A DNA stretch of 7,876 nucleotides, from assembly GCA_030626085.1 (NCBI GenBank), contig DAOUPQ010000086.1, positions 1 through 7,876 on the forward strand. The letters are read 5' to 3'. The stretch's first letter is position 1. The number at the start of each line of letters is the position of its first letter. Below the pieces are notes generated by a model. That model was given only the letters and a program-made list of their open reading frames with translations, did not search any database and was not told the DNA's origin. The position numbers were made by a program, and so were the translations under genes. Of this stretch, positions 1 to 7,565 are shown piece after piece. The stretch comes from Flavobacteriia bacterium (GTDB taxonomy: Bacteria > Bacteroidota > Bacteroidia > Flavobacteriales > Flavobacteriaceae).

Positions 1-1
1 A

Positions 2-2698
2 AACAACATAGCTCACAACATAAAACAAGGCGAAACTATATTAGATTTTGTTCGACGAATAGAGAATAAGGATGCAATTCCAACTATGTGCCAAGATGAT
101 AGATTAGAAAATTTTGGCTCTTGCCGAGTTTGCTCTGTAGAAGTAGCCCGTGAAAAAGATGGAATAATAAAAGTTGTTGCTTCCTGCCATACCCCTGTTT
201 TTAAAGATGCTTATATCTACCATAATACTGATAAAATAAAAAATCTTAGAAAAAATATTGTCGAATTAGTTTTAAGTGATTATCCAACCGATAAAGTTTT
301 CCCTGAAAAAGGTAAAAAACCTACCGAATTCCAAAAAACAATAGCACAAATAGGAATTCCTGATATTCGTTATCCACAAGGTGAAAATCATTTTAAGATT
401 GAAAAAGACAATTCTCATCCATACATAAAATCCGATCTATCCCAGTGTATTAATTGTTATCGTTGCATTAGAGCTTGTGAAGAAATTCAGGGAGAATTAG
501 TTTTAGGAATGAGCGGAAGAGGTTTTGCCTCTCAAATTATCAAAGGATTTGATACAAATTTCGATCTATCAGCATGTGTTTCTTGTGGAGCTTGTGTTCA
601 AACTTGTCCGACTGAAGCCCTAACCGATAAATATGAAACCAAAACCTTAATTGCCGATAAAACGATAAGAACCACTTGTACTTATTGCGGCGTAGGCTGT
701 CAACTAGATGTTTCTGTAATCAATGGAGAAATAAAAGGAATCCAAGCCCCAGATACTGCTGAAGTTAATCAAGGGCATACTTGTATTAAGGGAAGGTTTG
801 CTTTTCAGTTCTACAATCATCCGGATAGATTAACAGATCCTCTGATTAAAAAGAATGGAAAATTTGAAATTGCAACCTGGGATGAAGCCTATGATTTTAT
901 TACTGATAAACTTTTAAAGATTAAAAAAGATCACGGTGCAAATGCAATTGGCTGTATTTCTTCTTCAAGAGCGACAAATGAAGAGAATTATTTAATGCAA
1001 AAAATGACTCGTGTTGCTATTGGAACCAATAATATTGATGGTTGTGCGAGAGTTTGCCATGCTCCAACCGCATTTGGAATGCAACAAGCTTTTGGTACCG
1101 GTGCTGCTACAAATTCGATAAATGATCTGGAATTAACCGATTGTATTTTTGTTTTTGGTGCCAATCCTACCGAAGCACATCCGGTAACAGGAGCAAAAGT
1201 AAAACAAGCATTCATGAAGGGTGTTACAAGCATTGTAGTTGATCCTGTTAAAACTAAACTTGCCCGATTAGCTAAATATCATTTGCAATTAAGACCAGGA
1301 ACAAATGTTGCTCTCTTAAATATGATGGCTCACTATATTATCAAAGAAGATCTGGTAGATAACACATTTATTAAAAAATATACGAAGCAATTCGAAGAAT
1401 TGAAAGATCATGTAATTAACTTGGATATGAATGAATTGGAACAACTTACCGGAGTTTCAAAAGACTTGATAAGAAAGGCTGCAATCGCTTATGCTTCAGC
1501 AAATAATGCCATGGAATTTCATGGATTAGGTGTAACCGAGCATTTTCAGGGTAGTAAAACCGTTATGTTATTAGCAAATCTTGCTATGATGACCGGTAAT
1601 ATTGGAAGAAGCGGCGTTGGGTTAAATCCGCTTCGTGGTCAGAATAATGTTCAGGGAGCTGCAGATATGGGAGTTCAGCCACATCAGGGTGCAGGATATA
1701 TGGATGTAAATGATAAAAATACTCAAGAATATTATGCCAAAAAATACGGAGTAAATAAAATGCCGGAAAAAGAAGGTTTAAAAATTCCTGAAATGATGGA
1801 CTCAGCTATTGAGGGGAAATTCAAAGCCTTATGGATCATGGGAGAAGATACTTTTATGACAGACCCTAATACCAACCATATCAGAAAAGCAATGGAGCAG
1901 TTGGACATTTTAATAGTTCAAGAGTTATTTATGTCGGCTACGGCTGAAATGGCTGATGTGGTTTTACCTGCTAGTTCTTATTTTGAAAAAAATGGTACTT
2001 TTACTAATGGAGAAAGGCGTGTACAAAGAGTAAATAAAGTTGTTGAACCTGTTGGAAATACCAAATCTGACGGACAGATCATCATTGATATGATGCACAG
2101 GTTAGGCTATGATCAACCAACCGGAAAAACTTATGATGCTTCAAAAATATTAAAAGAAATTGCTGATGTAATTCCATTTATGAAAGGAGCAACCCGAGAA
2201 AGACTAGGAAAAGAAGGTTTACAATGGCCCATTTTAGAGGATGGTACCGATACGCAAATAATTCATAAAAATGGAGCTTTTAAGCAAGGGAAAGGAAAAT
2301 TTCATCATTTTGATTTTGAAGAAAGTCCGGAATTAGTTGAACATCAAAAAAAATATCCCTTTATACTTACTACAGCACGTCAGTTAGAACACTATAATTC
2401 TGGAACAATGACCAGACGTACTGATAATCAAAAAATCTTAGCCAATGATTATTTAGAAATAAATCCCCAGGATGCATCTGCTAAAAGTATTAATGAAGGA
2501 GATTATGTAAATATTTTTTCTGATAGAGGATCTGTCAAAATTCCTGTAAAATTATCATATTTAGTTAAACCGGGAGTAGTTAGAACGACTTTCCATCAAC
2601 CCGAAATTTTTATCAATATGATCACAGGAAATGTAGGAGATAAAGAAACTTTAACTCCTGAATATAAAGTTGTTGCAGTAGATTTTGAAAAAGTATAA
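2..2698 (+). CDS. fdhF: Formate dehydrogenase catalytic (alpha) subunit, Cys-type, 5'-partial
   Basis: Oxidises formate to CO2 (or the reverse) at a Mo/W-bis-MGD centre in the cytoplasm. The frame is open from base 2, so the ATG at 86 is internal: the residues before it already belong to the [2Fe-2S] domain, and probably only about ten codons are missing. Numbering 898 visible residues: [2Fe-2S] Cys 30, 41, 44 and 62; two [4Fe-4S] sites at Cys 149/152/155/159 and 192/195/198/202; the CxxCxxxC...C site next to the cofactor at 226/229/233/261 with its following Lys; the metal-ligand position in GCARVCHAPT is Cys 352 (not Sec) followed by the conserved His; RGQNNVQGA carries the active-site Arg; the C-terminal molybdopterin-dinucleotide domain contains TTARQLEHYNSGT. 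Length fits FdhA/FdsA-type subunits. The His-Cys [4Fe-4S] motif is absent (see findings). This arm normally contacts NuoEF-like or hydrogenase partners, which are not in the window. The subunit class is certain; the electron acceptor is not. Confidence 0.96.
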   Translation, partial: NNIAHNIKQGETILDFVRRIENKDAIPTMCQDDRLENFGSCRVCSVEVAREKDGIIKVVASCHTPVFKDAYIYHNTDKIKNLRKNIVELVLSDYPTDKVFPEKGKKPTEFQKTIAQIGIPDIRYPQGENHFKIEKDNSHPYIKSDLSQCINCYRCIRACEEIQGELVLGMSGRGFASQIIKGFDTNFDLSACVSCGACVQTCPTEALTDKYETKTLIADKTIRTTCTYCGVGCQLDVSVINGEIKGIQAPDTAEVNQGHTCIKGRFAFQFYNHPDRLTDPLIKKNGKFEIATWDEAYDFITDKLLKIKKDHGANAIGCISSSRATNEENYLMQKMTRVAIGTNNIDGCARVCHAPTAFGMQQAFGTGAATNSINDLELTDCIFVFGANPTEAHPVTGAKVKQAFMKGVTSIVVDPVKTKLARLAKYHLQLRPGTNVALLNMMAHYIIKEDLVDNTFIKKYTKQFEELKDHVINLDMNELEQLTGVSKDLIRKAAIAYASANNAMEFHGLGVTEHFQGSKTVMLLANLAMMTGNIGRSGVGLNPLRGQNNVQGAADMGVQPHQGAGYMDVNDKNTQEYYAKKYGVNKMPEKEGLKIPEMMDSAIEGKFKALWIMGEDTFMTDPNTNHIRKAMEQLDILIVQELFMSATAEMADVVLPASSYFEKNGTFTNGERRVQRVNKVVEPVGNTKSDGQIIIDMMHRLGYDQPTGKTYDASKILKEIADVIPFMKGATRERLGKEGLQWPILEDGTDTQIIHKNGAFKQGKGKFHHFDFEESPELVEHQKKYPFILTTARQLEHYNSGTMTRRTDNQKILANDYLEINPQDASAKSINEGDYVNIFSDRGSVKIPVKLSYLVKPGVVRTTFHQPEIFINMITGNVGDKETLTPEYKVVAVDFEKV

Positions 2699-2699
2699 T

Positions 2700-2726
2700 T
2701 AATGATAATTTAAAATTATGTCATTA
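2700..2726. repeat. AT-rich inverted repeat between fdhF and the next gene
   Basis: The gap between the two + strand genes is almost entirely an imperfect dyad. The left arm TAATGATAATTT (2700-2711) pairs with the reverse complement of 2713-2726, TAATGACATAATTT, leaving only a two-base bulge and a one-base centre. The right arm ends on the first base of the downstream ATG. It has no GC-rich stem or following T-run, so it does not look like a standard intrinsic terminator. It could be a weak hairpin near the start codon or a protein-binding dyad, or a chance result of very AT-rich DNA. Confidence 0.4.
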
Positions 2727-4270
2727 TGTTTAAAAAAACTCCATTTTACCTATTTATTTTCTTACAAACATTTTTCCTTTTCGCCCAGAAAAATGATGGT
2801 TTAAATATACCCAAACTAACTCAAAAAGGGTTTTTGAAGATAGACTATCTTTCTACAAAAATGCCTTTAAATGAAAAAAATATGGGTTTAGCAGGTATTC
2901 ATTACAATTTATACTTAAATGACTGGGCTTATGCAGGTTTGGGTATGTACAGTGCGGTTACGGGTACCAGAGGAGGACTTTTTACATTAGGCGTAAATGC
3001 TGGAATAAGAAAGAGTCTATTCTCAACTATTTATTTTGATGCTGGTTTGCATTTTGGTGGCGGAGGTGGCGCTGGTGCTCCAGATGGAGGTGGTGCATAT
3101 ATCTTACCCCATTTTAATTTAGGATATCAATTTTCAAAATTTTCTATTGAAACAGGTTACAGTTATATCAACTTTTTTGATAATGGAAATATTGTTGGAC
3201 ATCAGATAAATATGGGTGTACAAATTCCAATTTCTTACGATTACGCTTCTTTTAATATGCTTGAAAATAAACTTATTGTAGATAAAAATATTTCAAATTA
3301 TAATTGGTATCAAGAAAGTAACAAACTATCACTTCTACTCCATTTTAACAATCTTTACTTAATGGGTGATACTAAAAATAAAGATACCGGAGAATCTATG
3401 AAAGGTGAAACTATTAGAACAGTAGGTGTTGAATTAGACACATACATTAAAAATAATACATTTCTCTTTTTAAAAGCTGATGGAGCCTATCACGGTATTC
3501 CTGCAGGATGTATGGATATTGTTCTAGGTTTAGGATATCAATTTTCATTTAATAAAGACCGAACAAAATTATTGGGAAAATTTGGTATTGGAGCTGCAGG
3601 AGGTGGTGGTGTTGACACTCAAGGTGGATTTATTATTTACCCGGATCTGTCTTTAGAACAAAAAATATTTAAAAATATTTATCTTTCATTTAATACTGGG
3701 TTTTTAATGAATCCCGATGCAAATTTTGTTTCAGCAACTTATGGATTGGGTATCAAATATTATATCAATCAAAACGGGTTAATTTCTTCTGATGGAAAAA
3801 CTTTAACTTCTGCAAAATTTAAAGGTTTTGAAATTATTGTAGGAGAAGAGATGTATTTTGATGCAGAGCGAAATAATGCAGATCCTCAAAACCTGCAACA
3901 AATATTGTTACAAATAAATTTCTATTTAAATAAAAATTTTTATATCTCCGGACAAACCGCTTTTGCAAATTTTGGCAATGCAGGTGCTTATGCAGAAGGA
4001 ATTGCTGGTGGAGGTGTTAGTACATCTTCAAAATTTTCAAATAAAATTCAATTGTTTGCTCAAATATTAACCGGTGCTGCCGGTGGTGGTTTTATGGACA
4101 CAGGAGAAGGGTTAATTGTAAAACCCAGTGTAGGAGCATCTTTTTTATTTAATGATAAATTAGGATTAAGGGCTTCATTTGGACATGTTAAAGCTATAAA
4201 TGGCGAATTAAATAGTACAATGATCAATGTTGGATTAAATTACCGCATATCTATGCTGATCGCTAAATAA
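2726..4270 (+). CDS. Exported barrel-like protein with three repeated modules, unknown function
   Basis: No named family was recognised. The 514-residue product starts with a Sec signal peptide (FKK, then a hydrophobic stretch rich in Phe and Leu, likely cut after FLFA at residue 20). The rest is alternating aromatic/hydrophobic strands with Gly-rich turns and no internal membrane helix, as in outer-membrane beta barrels. Three modules can be aligned by eye at residues 57-169, 232-347 and 370-508. Each carries a Gly-rich hairpin (residues 111-124, 289-301, 450-462) of the form G-A-GGG-x-x-D-T-x-G-G, followed by a strand reaching a conserved Pro and then a longer strand. ATG 2726 is chosen because it gives the signal peptide directly; no Shine-Dalgarno is visible. 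It lies 27 bases after fdhF on the same strand, so co-transcription is possible, but nothing ties it functionally to formate metabolism. The C-terminus ends on a strand plus a short tail, with no gliding-type sorting domain seen. Confidence 0.82.
   Translation: MFKKTPFYLFIFLQTFFLFAQKNDGLNIPKLTQKGFLKIDYLSTKMPLNEKNMGLAGIHYNLYLNDWAYAGLGMYSAVTGTRGGLFTLGVNAGIRKSLFSTIYFDAGLHFGGGGGAGAPDGGGAYILPHFNLGYQFSKFSIETGYSYINFFDNGNIVGHQINMGVQIPISYDYASFNMLENKLIVDKNISNYNWYQESNKLSLLLHFNNLYLMGDTKNKDTGESMKGETIRTVGVELDTYIKNNTFLFLKADGAYHGIPAGCMDIVLGLGYQFSFNKDRTKLLGKFGIGAAGGGGVDTQGGFIIYPDLSLEQKIFKNIYLSFNTGFLMNPDANFVSATYGLGIKYYINQNGLISSDGKTLTSAKFKGFEIIVGEEMYFDAERNNADPQNLQQILLQINFYLNKNFYISGQTAFANFGNAGAYAEGIAGGGVSTSSKFSNKIQLFAQILTGAAGGGFMDTGEGLIVKPSVGASFLFNDKLGLRASFGHVKAINGELNSTMINVGLNYRISMLIAK
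2894..4249 (+). repeat. Three-copy protein module within the exported barrel-like protein
   Basis: Module 1 covers about 2894-3232, module 2 about 3419-3766 and module 3 about 3833-4249. The most conserved element is the Gly-rich hairpin encoded at 3053-3097, 3590-3628 and 4073-4111, in copies 2 and 3 both starting GAAGGG and containing a D-T pair before another Gly. Each module then runs through a strand with a Pro (ILPHFNLGYQF, IIYPDLSLEQKI, IVKPSVGASFLF) and closes with a strand ending just before a polar linker (INMGVQIPI, TYGLGIKYYI, NVGLNYRI). Nucleotide identity is low, so the duplication is old. Alignment was done by eye. Confidence 0.6.
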
Positions 4271-4304
4271 CCTTAATTATTCATATCAAAACGATTTTTA
4301 TTAA

Positions 4305-6719
4305 CTAAAATCTTTGTAATAACAATAAATTCGATAAAAAAGCGATCCCATAGGCAAGAGCAGCAAATAACATCATGGCCGTAAATCCCATTTCAACTGC
4401 AGTAATTGCCGCTAATGAAGTACTAATAACCGATACGCAACCATTTATTCCCCAAGCCCAGGGTACATTACTTTTTTTAATATGATCTACAATTTTTAAA
4501 CCTATAGGAAATGGTATTCCCATAAAAAATGAAGGCAAAGCAATGATCATAACAGTAAGTACAATTTTTAAAATAACAGAAAAACCAACCGTACTGCTTA
4601 AAAAAGTACCAATGAAAAATGAATATACAAGAATAAAACCCGTGATAATACCGGTTATTTTTAATAATGACCTTCGATGTGTCTGATACCGTGATGAATA
4701 TAGACTTCCTAATCCGGAACTGATCAACATCACGGAGATCACAGTTGCAACGGAATATATTGGATGACCTAAATAAAGTACGAAATATTTAATAAACACA
4801 ATTTCCAAAAACATATAACCAAAACCTAGTGCTGTAAAATAAAGTATAACCCAGGCCTTATTACCGCCTTTCCATCCCAATCTAAAAAGTGGCAGGATTA
4901 TAAGTACTACAGCTAAAATAATTACCTGAATTAAGGTAACAACCAAAATTAAATAACCTAGTTCGAGAAAAACAGATGATTTATCACCAATTGTCTTAAC
5001 CAGATCAGGAAACTTTTTCCAGCGTAAAAATTGAAAAAAATATGGTTTATTATCTGTTGCAGGTTGAATATTGAAATCGTATTCATGTATTATCTTTTCC
5101 CGTTGAGAACTGAACATTCCTTCCAAATCAGAAAAAGAATTATTATTTTCCATTGTATTGAATTGTGCTCTATCTTGGGCTGTTATTCCAGGTAACAATA
5201 CTGGATCAAAGTTATACCGATCACAAAATATTTTAACTTTATTTATTTCTGATCTTTTCAATTGTTCATGTTTGATAACATAAGTTATAGTCCCCCAACT
5301 TCTTACAGCTGCAATATGATCTAAAGGGTTTTCTATTTGAAAGGATTCTAAACTTTCAGCAATCATAGCAGATATTTTTAAAGATATTTTAGGGGGAAGA
5401 TCTATCCAGGAAGAAAGAACGATCATTCCATTTGGACTTAGCTTTTTCCACATTTCTGCAAAAGCTTCTCTTGTTAGCATATTCTCTTCCTGTAATGCGT
5501 TAAGACCTACAGAACCACCAAAAGCACCCAATAAGGGCAGTTGGATGATATCATACTTTTTATTGGTTTGATTTAAAAATGTTCTTGATGCCTGAGTATA
5601 GATCTCTACTTTAGGATGGTAAAACAAGGAGTCCGTCAAGGAAGTATATTCATTTTTTAACAAAGAAACAACAGTTGCATTCGTTTCAATAGCTGTTATT
5701 TGTTTCGCTCCATTAAATAAAGCATGTGAAATTTCTAATCCACCTCCTGCATTAAACAAAAGAACACTTTTTGGAACATCAAAAACATAAGGCAATGCCA
5801 TGGTTGTGTAGTCTAAAATGTGAGAAGTGTCTTTTTTAGACCAAGGAGAAATTGAGGCATACCAATCTCCATTGTTAAAAATAACAGAACAGGGTGGTAT
5901 ATTTTCAGCATAGGTTAAACTTAAACCTGGAGCATAACGTTGCACAGGTGAATAAACTACTTGAACAAGACCATACGGACTACTTATTTGCTGTTCAATT
6001 ATGGCATCGGGAAGATTTAATGCATAACTTATACTTTTATACTGTGAAGGAAATAGATCAAAGGGTTTATAAAAATGGTAAACTGAAATACTCAAACACA
6101 ATAGACTATACGAAATCAAATACATACAAGCTTTTTTTTGAATAACCAAAAGTCCTGCTAAAATGGGTAAGATTGCAATAACAGATGGGAGTTCCTGGGG
6201 TGTAAATTGCCAAAATAAAAAAATGATCAAGGCACCTCCTATTCCTGAACCCAGAAGATCTGAAAAATACAAAGTCCCAATATTCGATACTTTTTTAACA
6301 AAGATCAATCCTATGGCCAAAGCTCCCGAAAAAAAAGGAAAGAAAAAGATCAGATAAGTTCCTAAAAGTCTTATAAATTGTGATTGGTCAACGAAGAGTG
6401 TATATGAATCGAATAAAAAAAAATCATATCGAGAAACTCTTGTGGCATAAGTCATTAGTAAACCGCTGGAAATCATCAAAAAAGGAAGTAAAATGTCAAT
6501 TCTTTGTAACATCCAGTTTCTAAAAATAGATAATACTGTACCACTTGCTCCAAATCCCAATAAGGCAATAGAGATAACCATATAAGCAAAATGATGCCAT
6601 TGCACAATGTTAAAAAAATGCATTAACTGAATTTCATAACTAACAATTGCTATAGAAATAATGGATACCGCAAGTAACAATCTAAATTGAAAAAAATTGC
6701 TTTGTTGTTTTGCAAACAT
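4305..6719 (-). CDS. Polytopic membrane protein with embedded spermidine-synthase-like (SAM-fold) domain
   Basis: The 804-residue product belongs to the widespread proteins that combine a spermidine-synthase-like Rossmann domain with membrane helices at both ends. About seven helices can be placed at 13-33, 43-66, 75-92, 116-140, 147-170, 178-194 and 198-216. The soluble domain runs roughly 235-560, and about seven more helices follow between 584 and 800. The nucleotide-binding loop is LLFNAGGGLEI (320-330), with an acidic end of the next strand in AIETN (344-348). The spot where true spermidine synthases carry the catalytic D-S-x-D-P-type loop reads YDIIQLPLLGAF (389-400), with no such Asp. 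QPATDNKPYFF (552-562), just before the second helix block, is typical of this family. Aminopropyl transfer is therefore unlikely; function unknown. ATG 6719 precedes a basic N-terminus; no Shine-Dalgarno. It follows pcm on the same strand after 96 bases, without a clear promoter of its own, so the two may be co-transcribed. Confidence 0.85.
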   Translation of the reverse strand: MFAKQQSNFFQFRLLLAVSIISIAIVSYEIQLMHFFNIVQWHHFAYMVISIALLGFGASGTVLSIFRNWMLQRIDILLPFLMISSGLLMTYATRVSRYDFFLFDSYTLFVDQSQFIRLLGTYLIFFFPFFSGALAIGLIFVKKVSNIGTLYFSDLLGSGIGGALIIFLFWQFTPQELPSVIAILPILAGLLVIQKKACMYLISYSLLCLSISVYHFYKPFDLFPSQYKSISYALNLPDAIIEQQISSPYGLVQVVYSPVQRYAPGLSLTYAENIPPCSVIFNNGDWYASISPWSKKDTSHILDYTTMALPYVFDVPKSVLLFNAGGGLEISHALFNGAKQITAIETNATVVSLLKNEYTSLTDSLFYHPKVEIYTQASRTFLNQTNKKYDIIQLPLLGAFGGSVGLNALQEENMLTREAFAEMWKKLSPNGMIVLSSWIDLPPKISLKISAMIAESLESFQIENPLDHIAAVRSWGTITYVIKHEQLKRSEINKVKIFCDRYNFDPVLLPGITAQDRAQFNTMENNNSFSDLEGMFSSQREKIIHEYDFNIQPATDNKPYFFQFLRWKKFPDLVKTIGDKSSVFLELGYLILVVTLIQVIILAVVLIILPLFRLGWKGGNKAWVILYFTALGFGYMFLEIVFIKYFVLYLGHPIYSVATVISVMLISSGLGSLYSSRYQTHRRSLLKITGIITGFILVYSFFIGTFLSSTVGFSVILKIVLTVMIIALPSFFMGIPFPIGLKIVDHIKKSNVPWAWGINGCVSVISTSLAAITAVEMGFTAMMLFAALAYGIAFLSNLLLLQRF

Positions 6720-6815
6720 TTCCGTAATTTATAATGATTTTAAACTCAAGGATTACATGACATGTTTAATTTTGAAAGCACAATGATCAAAGTAGAGCCG
6801 TTGAGTTAAACTTTT

Positions 6816-7511
6816 TTATTGATCCTTATTCCTGGTAAAAGGAACAAATCGAACAAACATTAGATTTTTTGTTTTTATTTTTTGCTCTTTTTTCTCTATT
6901 AATAGTAGTTGTTGAGTGATAAATGGCGTTCCTACCGGAATGATCATTTTACCTCCATCTTTTAATTGTGCAATAAGTGGTGGAGGTACAAATTCCGCTG
7001 CAGCAGTAACCACAATAGCATCAAACGGATCTTTCTCTTCCCAACCATAATACCCATCAGCATTTTTAACAAAAATATTATGATAATTCAACTCATTCAG
7101 TCTTATTTTTGCTTGATCATACAAAGCCTCAACAATTTCAATGGTAAACACTGAATCGACTATATTAGCTAATATTGCAGCCTGATAACCTGATCCTGTA
7201 CCTATTTCCAATACTTTAAAATCTTTTTTTGGCTTGATAGTTTCAGTCATAAAAGCAACGATATAAGGTTGAGAAATTGTTTGTCCGTAGCCAATTGGTA
7301 ATGGAGAATCAAAATAAGCACTAGATAAAAGCTTTTCAGGAACAAATTTATGCCTGGGCACTGTTTGCATGGCTGCAAGTGTTAAACGGTTCTGAATACC
7401 ACGTGCCTTGATCTGATTGTTTACCATTTTTTCTCTTGCTGCTTTGTAGTCGGTCTTCTCCTGAAAACCAAAGGCAAAAATCAGAAATAATATAATAATT
7501 AACCTATTCAT
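6816..7511 (-). CDS. pcm: Protein-L-isoaspartate O-methyltransferase with N-terminal signal/anchor
   Basis: Methylates L-isoaspartyl residues from SAM to start repair of damaged proteins. Family signatures, numbered from ATG 7511: RHKFVP (53-58), AYFDSPLPIGYGQTISQP (65-82), SAM motif I VLEIGTGSGYQ (100-110), the acidic strand end FTIEIVE (122-128), DGYYGWEE followed by FDAIVVTAAAEFVPPPL, and GGKMIIPVG near the C-terminus; length (231) is normal plus an extension. The frame extends two codons upstream to a GTG at 7517, but the ATG at 7511 is preferred because it gives a compact Met-Asn-Arg start; neither has a Shine-Dalgarno. The first 19 residues (MNR, then IIILFLIFAFGF, then QEK) form a signal peptide or membrane anchor, without a lipobox Cys. 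This suggests action outside the cytoplasm, unusual for a SAM enzyme though extended family members exist. First gene of the leftward pair with the membrane SAM-fold protein. Confidence 0.93.
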   Translation of the reverse strand: MNRLIIILFLIFAFGFQEKTDYKAAREKMVNNQIKARGIQNRLTLAAMQTVPRHKFVPEKLLSSAYFDSPLPIGYGQTISQPYIVAFMTETIKPKKDFKVLEIGTGSGYQAAILANIVDSVFTIEIVEALYDQAKIRLNELNYHNIFVKNADGYYGWEEKDPFDAIVVTAAAEFVPPPLIAQLKDGGKMIIPVGTPFITQQLLLIEKKEQKIKTKNLMFVRFVPFTRNKDQ

Positions 7512-7534
7512 AATCACATGAATAAATGATACTT

Positions 7535-7565
7535 TAAAGGTATGAAAAAATGTATTGAAATCAAA
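7535..7565 (-). promoter_or_regulatory. Candidate Bacteroidota-type promoter for pcm
   Basis: On the minus strand, TTTG (7562-7565) is followed after 19 bases by TACCTTTA (7535-7542). This fits the flavobacterial consensus TTG-N(17-23)-TAnnTTTG except for the last base. Transcription would begin a few bases further on, leaving a leader of roughly 15-20 bases before ATG 7511. The upstream TTTG is itself the end of a second, perfect TAnnTTTG box (TACCTTTG, 7562-7569), but that box lacks a well-placed TTG upstream. In AT-rich DNA such matches can arise by chance; this one is supported mainly by spacing and position. Confidence 0.45.

Noticed and set aside
86..88. ATG at 86 as the true start of the formate dehydrogenase
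   Set aside because: The frame is open upstream to the window edge and encodes GETILDFVRRIENKDAIPT, which is the expected beginning of the [2Fe-2S] domain.
1055..1057. Possible selenocysteine at the formate dehydrogenase metal-ligand position
   Set aside because: The codon is TGC, an ordinary Cys codon, so no Sec recoding is needed.
988..1233. Minus-strand open frame of 81 codons inside fdhF
   Set aside because: It lies antisense to a well-supported catalytic domain, and its translation shows no family features.
4271..4304. Bidirectional terminator between the convergent genes
   Set aside because: The 34-base gap is AT-rich with only a five-base TTAAT/ATTAA pair and no stable stem, so no terminator can be supported.
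5894..6357. Two plus-strand open frames (5894-6145 and 6163-6357)
   Set aside because: Both are antisense to the membrane SAM-fold gene; their translations are low-complexity and have no recognisable start context.
6755..6765. Palindrome ACATGACATGT upstream of the membrane SAM-fold gene
   Set aside because: Five-base arms around one base are too short to distinguish from chance, and no promoter element lies at a fitting distance.
6743..6807. Inverted pair AACTCAA / TTGAGTT in the gap between pcm and the membrane gene
   Set aside because: It is only seven bases with about 50 bases between the arms; likely chance.
6966..7154. Plus-strand open frame of 62 codons
   Set aside because: It is a shadow of the conserved pcm coding sequence on the other strand.
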